DNA of 29,409 nucleotides from an uncultured Methanobrevibacter sp. (GCA_900317865.1 ONIK01000047.1:1-29409), one strand, 5' to 3'; numbered from the stretch's first letter, positions 14,793 to 22,620 are shown. The notes: generated by a model from the letters alone, not told the origin. Program-made: numbers and translations.

Positions 14793-17114
14793 TTGTGGGG
14801 TGTTAAAATTAAATATCGTTCAAAAATTTTTATTTTTATCATATTGATAGTATTTTTGTCAGGTATTTCTTTTGTTTCAGCTGACGATTCAGTAAATGGA
14901 ACGGATAGTGAAATACCTGTTGGAGAAAATGTAGGATATATAGAACAATATGCAGACGGTTCTTTAAAACTGGATGATAGTCAGACTGGTGAAGATTTAA
15001 TTAATTTAAGTGAATGCAGTTCTATTGTTCTTCATGTGAGTGATAATGAGGGCGTTATCTCTGTTAGACGTGATTCCACTGATCCTGCTGATATCATGAT
15101 TGAAAGGGGTAATTGGGGAAATATTCAATATTTAAAGCAATATAAGGATGACGGATCAGGTTATTTTGCACATGCAATTGTAACTTCAAATGGTTGGCTT
15201 ATAGGTAATGGCGGTATAACTGATGGATCTGTATTTAGACAAATTGAGGGCATAGCTTCTGAAATGGTTGTTAATAATCAGATTACTGACGATTATCTTT
15301 CAAGAATTTATGCTATCCTATCTGGTTATTCTTTAGGTCATTTTGTTATTAAGGCTAGTGATGGAACTTACGGTGTAGTTTTTAATAACGTACATCATGT
15401 TTCTAAATTACTGCCGGGTCAGTATGTTGTATGTCCTAACGTTTATTCCCTGTCCCAAAAAGGTAATTTTAATACGGGTGCAAATCCTGTTGATGAAGGT
15501 ATCAGATTAGACTATTCAGACACTTATGGTGTTAACAGAAGAAATGTAATGACTTATCACTGGAAACTCACTACTTCTCCTAATGGTTTGTCTTATTCTG
15601 TAGATTCTTATGCATCAAATGATAATGGTGCAGGTGTTGGTCGTTCAACAGCTTCTTTATCAGATAATGTTTATTATTTCGGCCAATATTATTCCAGATA
15701 TTCTATTCCAATGACTTTGGGCAAATTGTATTTGGGAACTCAGGTTTTCGATAATACTATTGATGTTTTCCAATTATTGACTCCTATTGATTCAGCTCTT
15801 GTCGGTGAGAATATCGAGTTAAAATATAAGGTCAGTTATATTCTTCATTCAAACCCTATAGTTCAGTTTGCTATTCCACAGGGTTTTGATTTTAATAGTG
15901 CAAGTGTTTCTAAAGGAAATTATGTATTTAATCCTGACGGTGTTGTAGTCTGGTATTTAAACGATTGTGATGGTGACAATTACATTACTCTTTCACTTAA
16001 GGCAGTTAAATCCGGTCAATTTGATTTGGTTTATTCACTGGATAACAATTTTGTCAATTCTAATAAATTGTATGTTAATGCTTATGGTGCTGTAATTTCT
16101 GCTAATAATATAAGTAAATATTATAAAGGGCCTGAAAAATTAAACGTTTATCTAAAAGATGTGGAAAATAATCCGATTATTGGTGAAAAGACTATTGTCC
16201 GTATTAACGGTGTTGATTATGAAAGAACTACTGATGATAATGGAATTGTTTCAATTGCCATTAATTTGATTCCTGGAGATTATAATGTCGACATAACTTA
16301 TAATGGTCGTTTCGGTCAGAATGCTACAGTAGCTAATGTTAAAGTTTTTAAAACTATCGAGGGTAATGACATTGTTAAAATGTTTAGAAATGACACTCAA
16401 TATTATGCTAAATTTATTGACGCATCAGGTAATCCTTTAGCTAATGCGGATGTGCAATTTAATATTAATGGTGTATTTTACACCCGCCAGACGGATCAGA
16501 ATGGTAAAGCTAAATTAAATATTAATTTGAATCCTGGAGAATACATATTAACTGCCATTAATCCGGTAACTGGGGATCAGTATTCTAATACTGTTAAAGT
16601 TTTATCTACTTTAGTTGAAGGGCGTGATTTAACTAAATATTATAGAAATGCAACTCCTTATTCAATTAAGGTATTGGACGCAGTTGGTAATGCTTTAGCT
16701 AATGTGGATGTAGAATTTAATATTAATGGCGTATTTTATACAAGAACTACTAATGGTTCAGGTTATGCAAATCTTAATATAAATTTACTGCCTGGAGAAT
16801 ATATTATCACGGCCATGTATAATGGATTGGCATCTTCAAACAATATTAAAGTCCTTCCGGTACTTTTTGCAAATGATACTGTTGGCAACACAAATGATAG
16901 TAATTTTGCTGCAAAATTGATTGATGGACAGGGTGCTCCTTATGCAAATCAAAGCATTGATTTTACAATTGATGATGTTGTGTATTCTAATGTGACTGAT
17001 GATAATGGTATTGCCAGATTATCTATTAATTTAGAAAAAGGTGAATATACAATATTTTCTTCATATAATGAACTTTATATTAATAATAAACTTATAATTA
17101 AAGATGAAGTTTAA
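14793..17114 (+). CDS. Secreted adhesin-like protein: N-terminal globular domain, DUF11-like domain, four Ig-like repeats
   Basis: After a signal peptide (K-Y-R-S-K, then 'IFIFIILIVFLSGISFVSA') comes a ~300-residue domain with 'SECSSIVLHVSDNEGVISVRRDST', 'HAIVTSNGWLIGNGG' and 'GHFVIKASDGTYGVVF'. This is weakly reminiscent of Ntn-type acyltransferase/amidase domains but unproven. A DUF11-like segment follows ('TPIDSALVGENIELKYKVSYILHSNP...NPDGVVVWYLND'), then four ~85-residue Ig-like (invasin/Big_1 type) repeats with 'FNINGVFYTR' cores. There is no C-terminal membrane anchor. The frame opens at TTG 14793, but GGGGTG at 14797-14802 followed by 5 nt points to ATT 14808, the same spacing as in pfdA. 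Probably cell-wall associated and glycosylated. Confidence 0.75.
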   Translation: MWGVKIKYRSKIFIFIILIVFLSGISFVSADDSVNGTDSEIPVGENVGYIEQYADGSLKLDDSQTGEDLINLSECSSIVLHVSDNEGVISVRRDSTDPADIMIERGNWGNIQYLKQYKDDGSGYFAHAIVTSNGWLIGNGGITDGSVFRQIEGIASEMVVNNQITDDYLSRIYAILSGYSLGHFVIKASDGTYGVVFNNVHHVSKLLPGQYVVCPNVYSLSQKGNFNTGANPVDEGIRLDYSDTYGVNRRNVMTYHWKLTTSPNGLSYSVDSYASNDNGAGVGRSTASLSDNVYYFGQYYSRYSIPMTLGKLYLGTQVFDNTIDVFQLLTPIDSALVGENIELKYKVSYILHSNPIVQFAIPQGFDFNSASVSKGNYVFNPDGVVVWYLNDCDGDNYITLSLKAVKSGQFDLVYSLDNNFVNSNKLYVNAYGAVISANNISKYYKGPEKLNVYLKDVENNPIIGEKTIVRINGVDYERTTDDNGIVSIAINLIPGDYNVDITYNGRFGQNATVANVKVFKTIEGNDIVKMFRNDTQYYAKFIDASGNPLANADVQFNINGVFYTRQTDQNGKAKLNINLNPGEYILTAINPVTGDQYSNTVKVLSTLVEGRDLTKYYRNATPYSIKVLDAVGNALANVDVEFNINGVFYTRTTNGSGYANLNINLLPGEYIITAMYNGLASSNNIKVLPVLFANDTVGNTNDSNFAAKLIDGQGAPYANQSIDFTIDDVVYSNVTDDNGIARLSINLEKGEYTIFSSYNELYINNKLIIKDEV

Positions 17115-17724
17115 TAACTTCTCTTTTTTTTAAATATTTATATGATGATTTAATAAATGTATAACAATGGGAGGTTTTATTATTAAGAAAATTTTTTTCT
17201 TTTTTTCAATAGTGGTATTATTTTTAAGTATGTCTTTGGTTTGTGCTGAAGAAAATAATACTGATACTATTTTAAATGATGTAAATATTGATGCAAATGA
17301 TGTGTCTTTATATTATAAAAATGGAACACGTCTTAATGTAGAGTTATCGGATGCAAATAATAATCCTTTGTCTAATCAAAGCCTGGTATTTAATATTAAT
17401 GGTATTGATTATGCAAGAAATACTGATGATAGGGGAAGTGCCTCAATAGCCATTAATTTGGTTCCAGGCAGTTATTTAACTAATATTAAATTTTTAGGTA
17501 ATGATAAATATTTGCCTGCAAATAAAACAGTTCATGTCAATGTTTTATCTACAATTGAGGGTAATAATTTAGTTAAATATTATAAAAATGCTTCTCAGTA
17601 TTATGCTACATTTTTAGATGGTTCTGGGGAAGTTTTAGATTTTGAAGATGTTATATTTAATATTAATGGGGTATTTTACACCCGTCAGACTGATCAGAAT
17701 GGTGTAGCTAAATTAAATATTAAT
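16458..17724 (+). repeat. Nearly identical 69-bp Ig-repeat core shared by the two adjacent surface genes
   Basis: 16458-16526 and 17656-17724 differ at only about 5 of 69 positions, well above the similarity between other repeats in the same genes. Both encode 'FNINGVFYTRQTDQNG-x-AKLNIN'. Confidence 0.75.
17115..17166 (+). promoter_or_regulatory. T-run and TATA box between the two Ig-repeat genes
   Basis: CTCTTTTTTT at 17120-17130 may end the first transcript. TTAAATATTTATATG at about 17130-17144 is a good TATA box that would start transcription near 17162-17168, giving the second gene an almost leaderless message. Confidence 0.4.
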
Positions 17725-19959
17725 CTAAACTCTGGAAATTATATTATCACTGCATATAATCCTAATGATGGTTTATCTTATTCAAATTATATTAAAATAC
17801 TCCCTACAATTAATGGAAGTGATTTGGTTAAAATTTTTAGAGATAATCATCAATATTGGGTAACCGTCAGAGATTTTAAAGGTAATTTATTATCTTATAG
17901 GGATGTTGAATTTAATGTTAATGGTGTTTTCTATAATCGTCTGAGTGAAAGAAATGGAAATGCTAAACTTAATATAAATCTGAATGCCGGAAAATATATA
18001 ATAACGGCATATAACAAAATCACTGGCGAACAAATGGCCAATACTATCGTAGTTTATCAAGACTCCCCTACAAAATTAACTACAAAAAATTATGTTTTTA
18101 AAGAAAATGATGATGACACAATAGAAGCAACATTAACCAATAATCTAAATTATGGTGTTGCAGGAGAAACCATTGATTTAACTATAGCTAATAAAAAATA
18201 TTCTGCTGTAACTGATGATTTTGGTGTTGCTACTTTTGATTTGAATTTGAATCAGGGTAATTATTCATTAACATTCAATCATAATGCTAGTTCAATATAT
18301 GGTGCTTCATCTGCAAAGTCCACTGTAGAAACTTATGATGGAATTAAAGTAACAATTAATTGTTATAATCAAATGTTTTTTGAAAATGCTACTTATTCAG
18401 TAAACTTGTATGATGAAAACAACAAAGAATTCTCAAATCAGACTGTTTATATGCAAGTAGGTTCTAAACTTTATTCTGCCATAACTGATGATCATGGTGT
18501 TGCCCGATTTGATATTGATGCGGATCCTGGAGTTTATAACGCTAAAATATTTTTCAATAAAACAGGATATAAATTTAACAAAGAATTCCGTGAAATTATA
18601 ATACTTGAAAATACATGGACTTCATTAATTCCATTAACTTCTAATGTCAAACAGGGAATCGGTGAAAAATTAGGTGTTAGATTAGTTGCAGGTTTTGTTT
18701 ATAATTTACCTAATAAAGAAGTGATTATTGAAATTAACGGAAGAAATTATACAAGAATGACTGATGATGATGGTATTGCATATCTAAACATTAACTTAAA
18801 TGCGGGCACATATGATGTTACTTACTACTATCTTGGTGATGATTTCTTTGTTGGAAATTTCAATTCTTCAGTATTGACTGTAATTCCAAGAATTCCGACC
18901 AAGTTAACTGTTCTTACAAGCTCAACTTTCCATAAGAATTCTGGTGTTACCTATGATATTGAGTTAAGTTCGGATAATCCATTATCAGGTAAGAAAGTCA
19001 CTGTTAAAATAGGATCAAAAATGTTTACTCAAAACACTGATGTAAATGGAATTGTTCATTTAGATATAAGGGGCTTTGATGAAGGAACATATACTGTGGA
19101 ATATTCATTTGAGGGGGATAATATTTATGAGCCATGTGCAGGCTCTACAAAATTGGTAATAACTTCTCAAATTCCTTATGGCTTCGGATACTGGGTAAGA
19201 TATTCAGACATGTATGATTTAAATTTAGCTAGTTTATCCTCTCAAGGAACAAATAGTGTATTTTTGCACTGTTATGCAGTTGCAACTTATGGTGAAAGCA
19301 GTGTAGCTTCATGGATTAGACAAGCAAGCAGCTATGGAATAAATGTACATATTTGGATGCAGGTAGCCTATGATGGAGTTTGGAATGCTATTTCTAATAA
19401 GGATGGTTCATACAACTATGGTATTATCAATTCAAAAGTAAATGAAGCTAAATACTATGCAAGCATTCCTGGTGTGGCTGGTGTCCACTTTGATTATTTA
19501 AGATTTGGAGGAACTGCATATAAATTCCCTAAAGCTGCTGAATCCATTAATTACTTTGTAAAAACTGCTGTTTCTGCAGTCAAATCAGTCAATCCAAATT
19601 GTCTGGTATCTGCAGCTTTAATGCCGGAACCAAGCAATATGCTTTATTATGATGGTCAGGATTATTCAACATTAACCAAATATCTGGACTTTGTTCTTCC
19701 TATGGTTTATAAAGGAAATTATAATCAAAATACTCAGTGGATTCAAAGCATTACAAAATGGTTTGTTGATAATTCAAACGGTGCACAGGTCTGGACTGGA
19801 CTTCAAGCATACAGATCAGATGATGATATTACAAGATTATCTGTATCTGAGCTAACTGGTGATGCGCAAGCTTCATTGAATGGTGGTGCAAGAGGAGTCG
19901 TAATGTTTAGATGGGGTGTAACTAACTTCATCAATTTCAACAGTCTAAATGTTAGATAG
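17167..19959 (+). CDS. Secreted Ig-repeat protein with C-terminal glycosidase-like TIM-barrel domain
   Basis: A signal peptide ('IIKKIFFFFSIVVLFLSMSLVCA') is followed by about seven Ig-like repeats to residue ~665, with 'FNINGVFYTRQTDQNG' cores. Then comes a ~260-residue domain: 'GFGYWVRYSDM', 'GINVHIWMQVAYDGVW', 'GVAGVHFDYLRFGG', 'VSAALMPEP', 'LDFVLPMVYKGNY', 'GARGVVMFRWG'. The strand-end H-F-D-Y-x-R-F and acidic positions resemble putative glycoside hydrolases of the GHL10/DUF4015 type. It may act on pseudomurein, host or self glycans; the substrate is unknown. ATG 17167 overlaps a GGGAGG site (17169-17174), so ATT 17179 or 17182 may be the real start. No membrane anchor is present. Confidence 0.75.
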   Translation: MGGFIIKKIFFFFSIVVLFLSMSLVCAEENNTDTILNDVNIDANDVSLYYKNGTRLNVELSDANNNPLSNQSLVFNINGIDYARNTDDRGSASIAINLVPGSYLTNIKFLGNDKYLPANKTVHVNVLSTIEGNNLVKYYKNASQYYATFLDGSGEVLDFEDVIFNINGVFYTRQTDQNGVAKLNINLNSGNYIITAYNPNDGLSYSNYIKILPTINGSDLVKIFRDNHQYWVTVRDFKGNLLSYRDVEFNVNGVFYNRLSERNGNAKLNINLNAGKYIITAYNKITGEQMANTIVVYQDSPTKLTTKNYVFKENDDDTIEATLTNNLNYGVAGETIDLTIANKKYSAVTDDFGVATFDLNLNQGNYSLTFNHNASSIYGASSAKSTVETYDGIKVTINCYNQMFFENATYSVNLYDENNKEFSNQTVYMQVGSKLYSAITDDHGVARFDIDADPGVYNAKIFFNKTGYKFNKEFREIIILENTWTSLIPLTSNVKQGIGEKLGVRLVAGFVYNLPNKEVIIEINGRNYTRMTDDDGIAYLNINLNAGTYDVTYYYLGDDFFVGNFNSSVLTVIPRIPTKLTVLTSSTFHKNSGVTYDIELSSDNPLSGKKVTVKIGSKMFTQNTDVNGIVHLDIRGFDEGTYTVEYSFEGDNIYEPCAGSTKLVITSQIPYGFGYWVRYSDMYDLNLASLSSQGTNSVFLHCYAVATYGESSVASWIRQASSYGINVHIWMQVAYDGVWNAISNKDGSYNYGIINSKVNEAKYYASIPGVAGVHFDYLRFGGTAYKFPKAAESINYFVKTAVSAVKSVNPNCLVSAALMPEPSNMLYYDGQDYSTLTKYLDFVLPMVYKGNYNQNTQWIQSITKWFVDNSNGAQVWTGLQAYRSDDDITRLSVSELTGDAQASLNGGARGVVMFRWGVTNFINFNSLNVR

Positions 19960-19982
19960 GAATATGCAAAAATTTGTATTTT

Positions 19983-20029
19983 AAAATTAGTTATTAATTT
20001 AACTAATTTTTCTTTTTATTTTTTTTCTT
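19983..20029 (+). terminator. Strong terminator after the glycosidase-like surface gene
   Basis: AAAATTAGTT (19983-19992) and AACTAATTTT (20001-20010) form a perfect 10-bp stem with an 8-nt loop. TCTTTTTATTTTTTTT follows. Confidence 0.75.
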
Positions 20030-20114
20030 AATTAAAATTCCTTTTAAATAGTATAAAAAATATAAATAAGTTATAATTAAACTTTTTTAATAAAACTATA
20101 AGGTTGGGTTAATT

Positions 20115-20564
20115 TTGTTTGAATCATTAAAAAAGAAATTATCACGTACAAGTGATAAATTAGAGGAAGAAATCATTGAAGAAGCAAAACAAGAAGACAA
20201 CCTTCAGGAAGAAGAAGGTAAAAAGCGTTCATTTTTCTCATTTGGTCGTAAAAAAGAAGAAAAAAAAGTTGATGAGTCTAAACAAATAGAATCTGGTGAA
20301 TCAACTGAAGAAAAACCTAAGGAAGAGAAAAAATCTTGGTTCTGGTCTAGGAGTAAGGATGATGATAAAGAAGAATCTGCAGATGATGGATCTGATGATG
20401 AAGTAGGTGAAATTGAGGTTGAAGAGCCTAAGGAGGAGAAAAAATCAGGATTCTGGTCCAGAGGTAAGGATGATGATGAGGAAGAATCTGCAGATGATGG
20501 GTCTGATGATGAAGTATGTGAAATTGAGGTTGAAGAGCCTAAGGAAGAGAAGAAGTCTCATTAA
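20115..20564 (+). pseudogene. ftsY: FtsY N-terminal acidic region, cut by a premature stop
   Basis: TTG 20115 after GGTTGGG opens a 149-residue frame that is the charged A-domain of the SRP receptor: 'MFESLKKKLSRTSDKLEEEI' followed by Lys/Glu/Asp-rich repeats containing 'KEEKKSWFWSRSKDDD'. It ends at TAA 20562-20564, which arises at the junction of a 51-bp tandem repeat. The same reading frame resumes directly afterwards and leads into the NG domain, so the full gene would be 20115-21557 (480 sense codons plus this stop). On its own this fragment has no known activity. Either the stop is real, is read through, or is an error in a repetitive stretch. Confidence 0.75.
20325..20546 (+). repeat. 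Two 111-bp tandem repeats in the ftsY acidic region
   Basis: Units 20325-20435 and 20436-20546 are about 90% identical (37 codons each). Each encodes 'EKKS-x-FWSR-x-KDDD...SADDGSDDEV-x-EIEVEEPKE'. A third unit begins at 20547 but is incomplete. Confidence 0.85.
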
Positions 20565-20613
20565 GTATGTGAAATTGAGGTTGAAGAGCCTAAGGAAGAG
20601 AAGAAGTCTCATT
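20512..20613 (+). repeat. Exact 51-bp tandem duplication that creates a stop codon in ftsY
   Basis: 20512-20562 and 20563-20613 are identical. The junction turns CAT-TTT into CAT-TAA. The period is a multiple of 3, so the frame itself is kept. An equivalent description is a 60-bp loss from a third 111-bp unit (111-60=51). Confidence 0.9.
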
Positions 20614-20705
20614 TTTGGTCAAGAAACAAAGATAAAGATGATTCTCCCGAAGGAAAAGGTGGATTATTCTCATTTGTCCGTGAAAAAACAATTTCTGAAA
20701 AACAT

Positions 20706-21557
20706 GTGGAAGACACATTATGGGAACTTGAGATGGGTCTTTTAGAAGGGGATGTGGCAATGGAAGTAGCTTCTGCCGTTGTTGATTCCGTAAAAGAAGA
20801 TCTTGTTGGTCGTAAAATCAAAAGAAGTAGTGATATTACAGAATACACTTATAATGCTTTAAGAAATGCAGTTGCAGAAATAATTGATGTTCCAGGTAAA
20901 TCCATGACTGAAATGATTGAAGAGAAAAAAGCCCAAGGAGAACCTTTGGTAGTAATGTTTGTTGGTATCAATGGTACTGGAAAAACAACTACTATTGGTA
21001 AATTGGCAAATTACTATTTGAAAAAAGGCTACACTCCAGTTATTGCCGCTTCAGATACATTCCGTGCAGGAGCTATTGAACAGGTTACTCATCATGCAGA
21101 CAATGTTGGAGTAAAAATCATAAAACACCAAAAAGGATCAGATCCTGCAGCTGTTGCATATGATGCGGTTGAACATGCAAAGGCTCAAGGAAAAGAATTG
21201 GTTTTAATTGATACTGCTGGAAGAATGCAAACTAATACCAATCTTATGGATGAAATGAAAAAAATCAAAAGAGTTTCTAATCCAGATTTGGTTGTTTTTG
21301 TTGGAGATGCACTTACTGGTAATGATGCAACCCAACAAGCAGTTAAATTTAATGAAGCTATTGATATTGATGGCGTAATCTTAACTAAAGCTGATGCAGA
21401 TAGTAAAGGTGGTGCATCATTATCTATAGGTTATGTAATTAAAAAACCAATTATGTTTTTAGGTGTTGGTCAGGGTTACGATGATATTAAAGAGTATGAT
21501 GCTGAATGGATGCTGAATCAATTGTTTAGTGAGGATGAAGCCGCTATTGAAGAATAA
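20706..21557 (+). CDS. ftsY: FtsY SRP receptor NG GTPase domain, separated from its N-terminus
   Basis: FtsY docks ribosome-SRP complexes to the membrane. This 283-residue part holds the complete N and G domains: N-domain helices ('ELEMGLLEGDVAMEVASAVVDSV'), P-loop G87-I-N-G-T-G-K-T-T95, 'ASDTFRAGAIEQ', D169-T-A-G-R173, T227-K-A-D230 and the C-terminal 'GVGQGYDDIKEYDAEWMLNQLF'. GTG 20706 is the first plausible initiation codon after the stop, but no ribosome binding site precedes it. The frame is open from 20565 and is the same as that of 20115-20564. NG domains alone can support FtsY function in bacteria, so a separate product could be active. Confidence 0.85.
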   Translation: MEDTLWELEMGLLEGDVAMEVASAVVDSVKEDLVGRKIKRSSDITEYTYNALRNAVAEIIDVPGKSMTEMIEEKKAQGEPLVVMFVGINGTGKTTTIGKLANYYLKKGYTPVIAASDTFRAGAIEQVTHHADNVGVKIIKHQKGSDPAAVAYDAVEHAKAQGKELVLIDTAGRMQTNTNLMDEMKKIKRVSNPDLVVFVGDALTGNDATQQAVKFNEAIDIDGVILTKADADSKGGASLSIGYVIKKPIMFLGVGQGYDDIKEYDAEWMLNQLFSEDEAAIEE

Positions 21558-21602
21558 TTCTGCTATTTTAAATATTGTTGTATATTAATATTTTAAGTTA
21601 TG

Positions 21603-21637
21603 AGAGGAAAAAATAATCCTCTTTTTAATTCTTTTTT
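21603..21637 (+). terminator. Terminator after ftsY
   Basis: AGAGGA (21603-21608) pairs with TCCTCT (21617-21622) around an 8-nt loop, followed by TTTT and a second T-run. Confidence 0.6.
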
Positions 21638-21708
21638 TAAAAAATATTGTTAATATTCATTATTTTTAGTAAATATTTGATAAAATTTCATTTTTTAGTA
21701 TTTAAATG

Positions 21709-21745
21709 TGTAAGTAAGTACTTACATTCGAAAAACTTTATATTA
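21709..21745 (+). promoter_or_regulatory. Operator-like palindrome, BRE and TATA box of the 15-residue peptide gene
   Basis: GTAAGTACTTAC at 21714-21725 is a perfect 12-bp palindrome; it can also be read as TGTAAG-N6-CTTACA (21709-21726). It is followed by an A-rich BRE-like CGAAAAA (21729-21735) and a TATA box, CTTTATATTA (21736-21745). Start of transcription is expected near 21768-21772. The palindrome touches the BRE, a usual place for a repressor or activator. Confidence 0.5.
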
Positions 21746-21769
21746 CGTGTTTTCATAATATTATATAAC

Positions 21770-21788
21770 GAAGTTTGTTAAGAACTTC
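21770..21788 (+). other. 5' hairpin of the small-peptide transcript
   Basis: GAAGTT (21770-21775) and AACTTC (21783-21788) enclose a 7-nt loop, right at the predicted 5' end of the message. It could stabilise the RNA. Confidence 0.4.
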
Positions 21789-21817
21789 ATAAAAATTAAT
21801 TATAAGGAGGAAATGTC

Positions 21818-21865
21818 ATGTTCGGATCTGGCCTTGGTGGCGGCGGTGCTGTCCCATTCTACTAA
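21818..21865 (+). CDS. 15-residue Gly-rich peptide with its own transcription unit
   Basis: A strong TAAGGAGG (21803-21810) lies 7 nt before ATG 21818, which opens MFGSGLGGGGAVPFY followed by TAA. The ORF is much richer in G and C than everything around it and uses GGC/GTC/CTT/TAC codons. A palindrome-plus-TATA promoter lies upstream and a perfect hairpin with a T-tract lies directly downstream, so the peptide seems to be the only product of a ~120-nt message. ATG 21813 (35 residues, other frame) sits only 2 nt from the ribosome binding site and runs through the terminator; I reject it. I recognise no family. It could be a signalling, membrane-interacting or regulatory peptide, or an antigenic/secreted marker; function unknown. 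Confidence 0.6.
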   Translation: MFGSGLGGGGAVPFY

Positions 21866-21869
21866 ATAT

Positions 21870-21907
21870 GATAAAACAATAATTTTATCTTTTAATATTT
21901 TTTTACA
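21870..21907 (+). terminator. Terminator of the small-peptide gene
   Basis: GATAAAA and TTTTATC form a perfect 7-bp stem around a 6-nt loop a few bases after the peptide stop. A T-rich tract ending in TTTTTTT follows. Confidence 0.7.
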
Positions 21908-21929
21908 AACTTTTTTTTAATTAATTTCA

Positions 21930-22619
21930 TTAGATTTTTAAACTTCCGATATATTCATATCCTTTTAAGTCTTCTTTATTTTTAAATTCAAATTTGAATG
22001 TATCCTTATTTGAAACATATAAATGAGCAAGAGCTATTCCAACATCAATGTCATTCCATTTACCCAGTATTTTTCTTTTTACAATGTTATGTTTTACTTT
22101 ATAGACATCATATCCTTCATCAGTATGTTTAAAATACCATGGCTGTGAGTTAATGGCGGATGGTGCTAGTTGTGCTGGTTTTAATTTTTCATCTTCAAAA
22201 TCGGATATTTCTGACAGGTTTTTTCTTTTGAATTTGTTAATGTCTCTTGTACAATCGTTTGATTTTCCAAAAGCTATTAAAATTACAAATTCGGGATTTT
22301 TTTCTTTAACAGAACCCATTCCGACCCAACAGCTGCCAATATCCAGACTTTGCATCAATAAACTAACTTGCTGAAATATGAATCCTAAATTAACACCATA
22401 ATTTTCTTTTTTCTCAGAGTATAATGCTAAATAGTAAGGCGCATTCCATCTTGTCTTCAGTGACACTTCATCTTTAGTTAAAATTTTGTAAGAGTAGTTG
22501 ATTTCAGGTGTCAATGCTTTCACATTATCTAAAAACTCTTTAATTGCACCCATATCTATTTTATCATCCAGATATTTTCTTGCAGATTTCCTTTTATAAA
22601 TTTGTGAAGCCAAATCCAT
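21930..22619 (-). CDS. Nitroreductase-family flavoprotein
   Basis: The 229-residue protein begins 'MDLASQIYKRKSARKYLDDKI', the R-x-S-x-R-x-Y/F motif that binds FMN phosphate in nitroreductases. Later it has 'LQSLDIGSCWVGM' (flavin-contact region), 'QLAPSAINSQPWYF' (the S-x-x-N-x-Q-P motif, here in the C-terminal half) and 'WNDIDVGIALAHLYV'. The displaced SxxNxQPW motif fits the TM1586-type 'putative nitroreductase' group with two tandem half-domains. The substrate is unknown; such proteins reduce flavins, nitro compounds or enones. It starts 2 nt after the DUF4258-like gene, so they form an operon. Confidence 0.85.
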   Translation of the reverse strand: MDLASQIYKRKSARKYLDDKIDMGAIKEFLDNVKALTPEINYSYKILTKDEVSLKTRWNAPYYLALYSEKKENYGVNLGFIFQQVSLLMQSLDIGSCWVGMGSVKEKNPEFVILIAFGKSNDCTRDINKFKRKNLSEISDFEDEKLKPAQLAPSAINSQPWYFKHTDEGYDVYKVKHNIVKRKILGKWNDIDVGIALAHLYVSNKDTFKFEFKNKEDLKGYEYIGSLKI

Positions 22620-22620
22620 T

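Noticed and set aside
20407..20745. 112-residue plus-strand ORF overlapping the ftsY repeat
   Set aside because: Out-of-frame reading of the ftsY tandem repeats; repetitive basic peptide with no family resemblance.
21813..21920. 35-residue ORF starting 5 nt before the 15-residue peptide start
   Set aside because: Its ATG is only 2 nt from the ribosome binding site and the frame runs through the terminator hairpin and T-tract.
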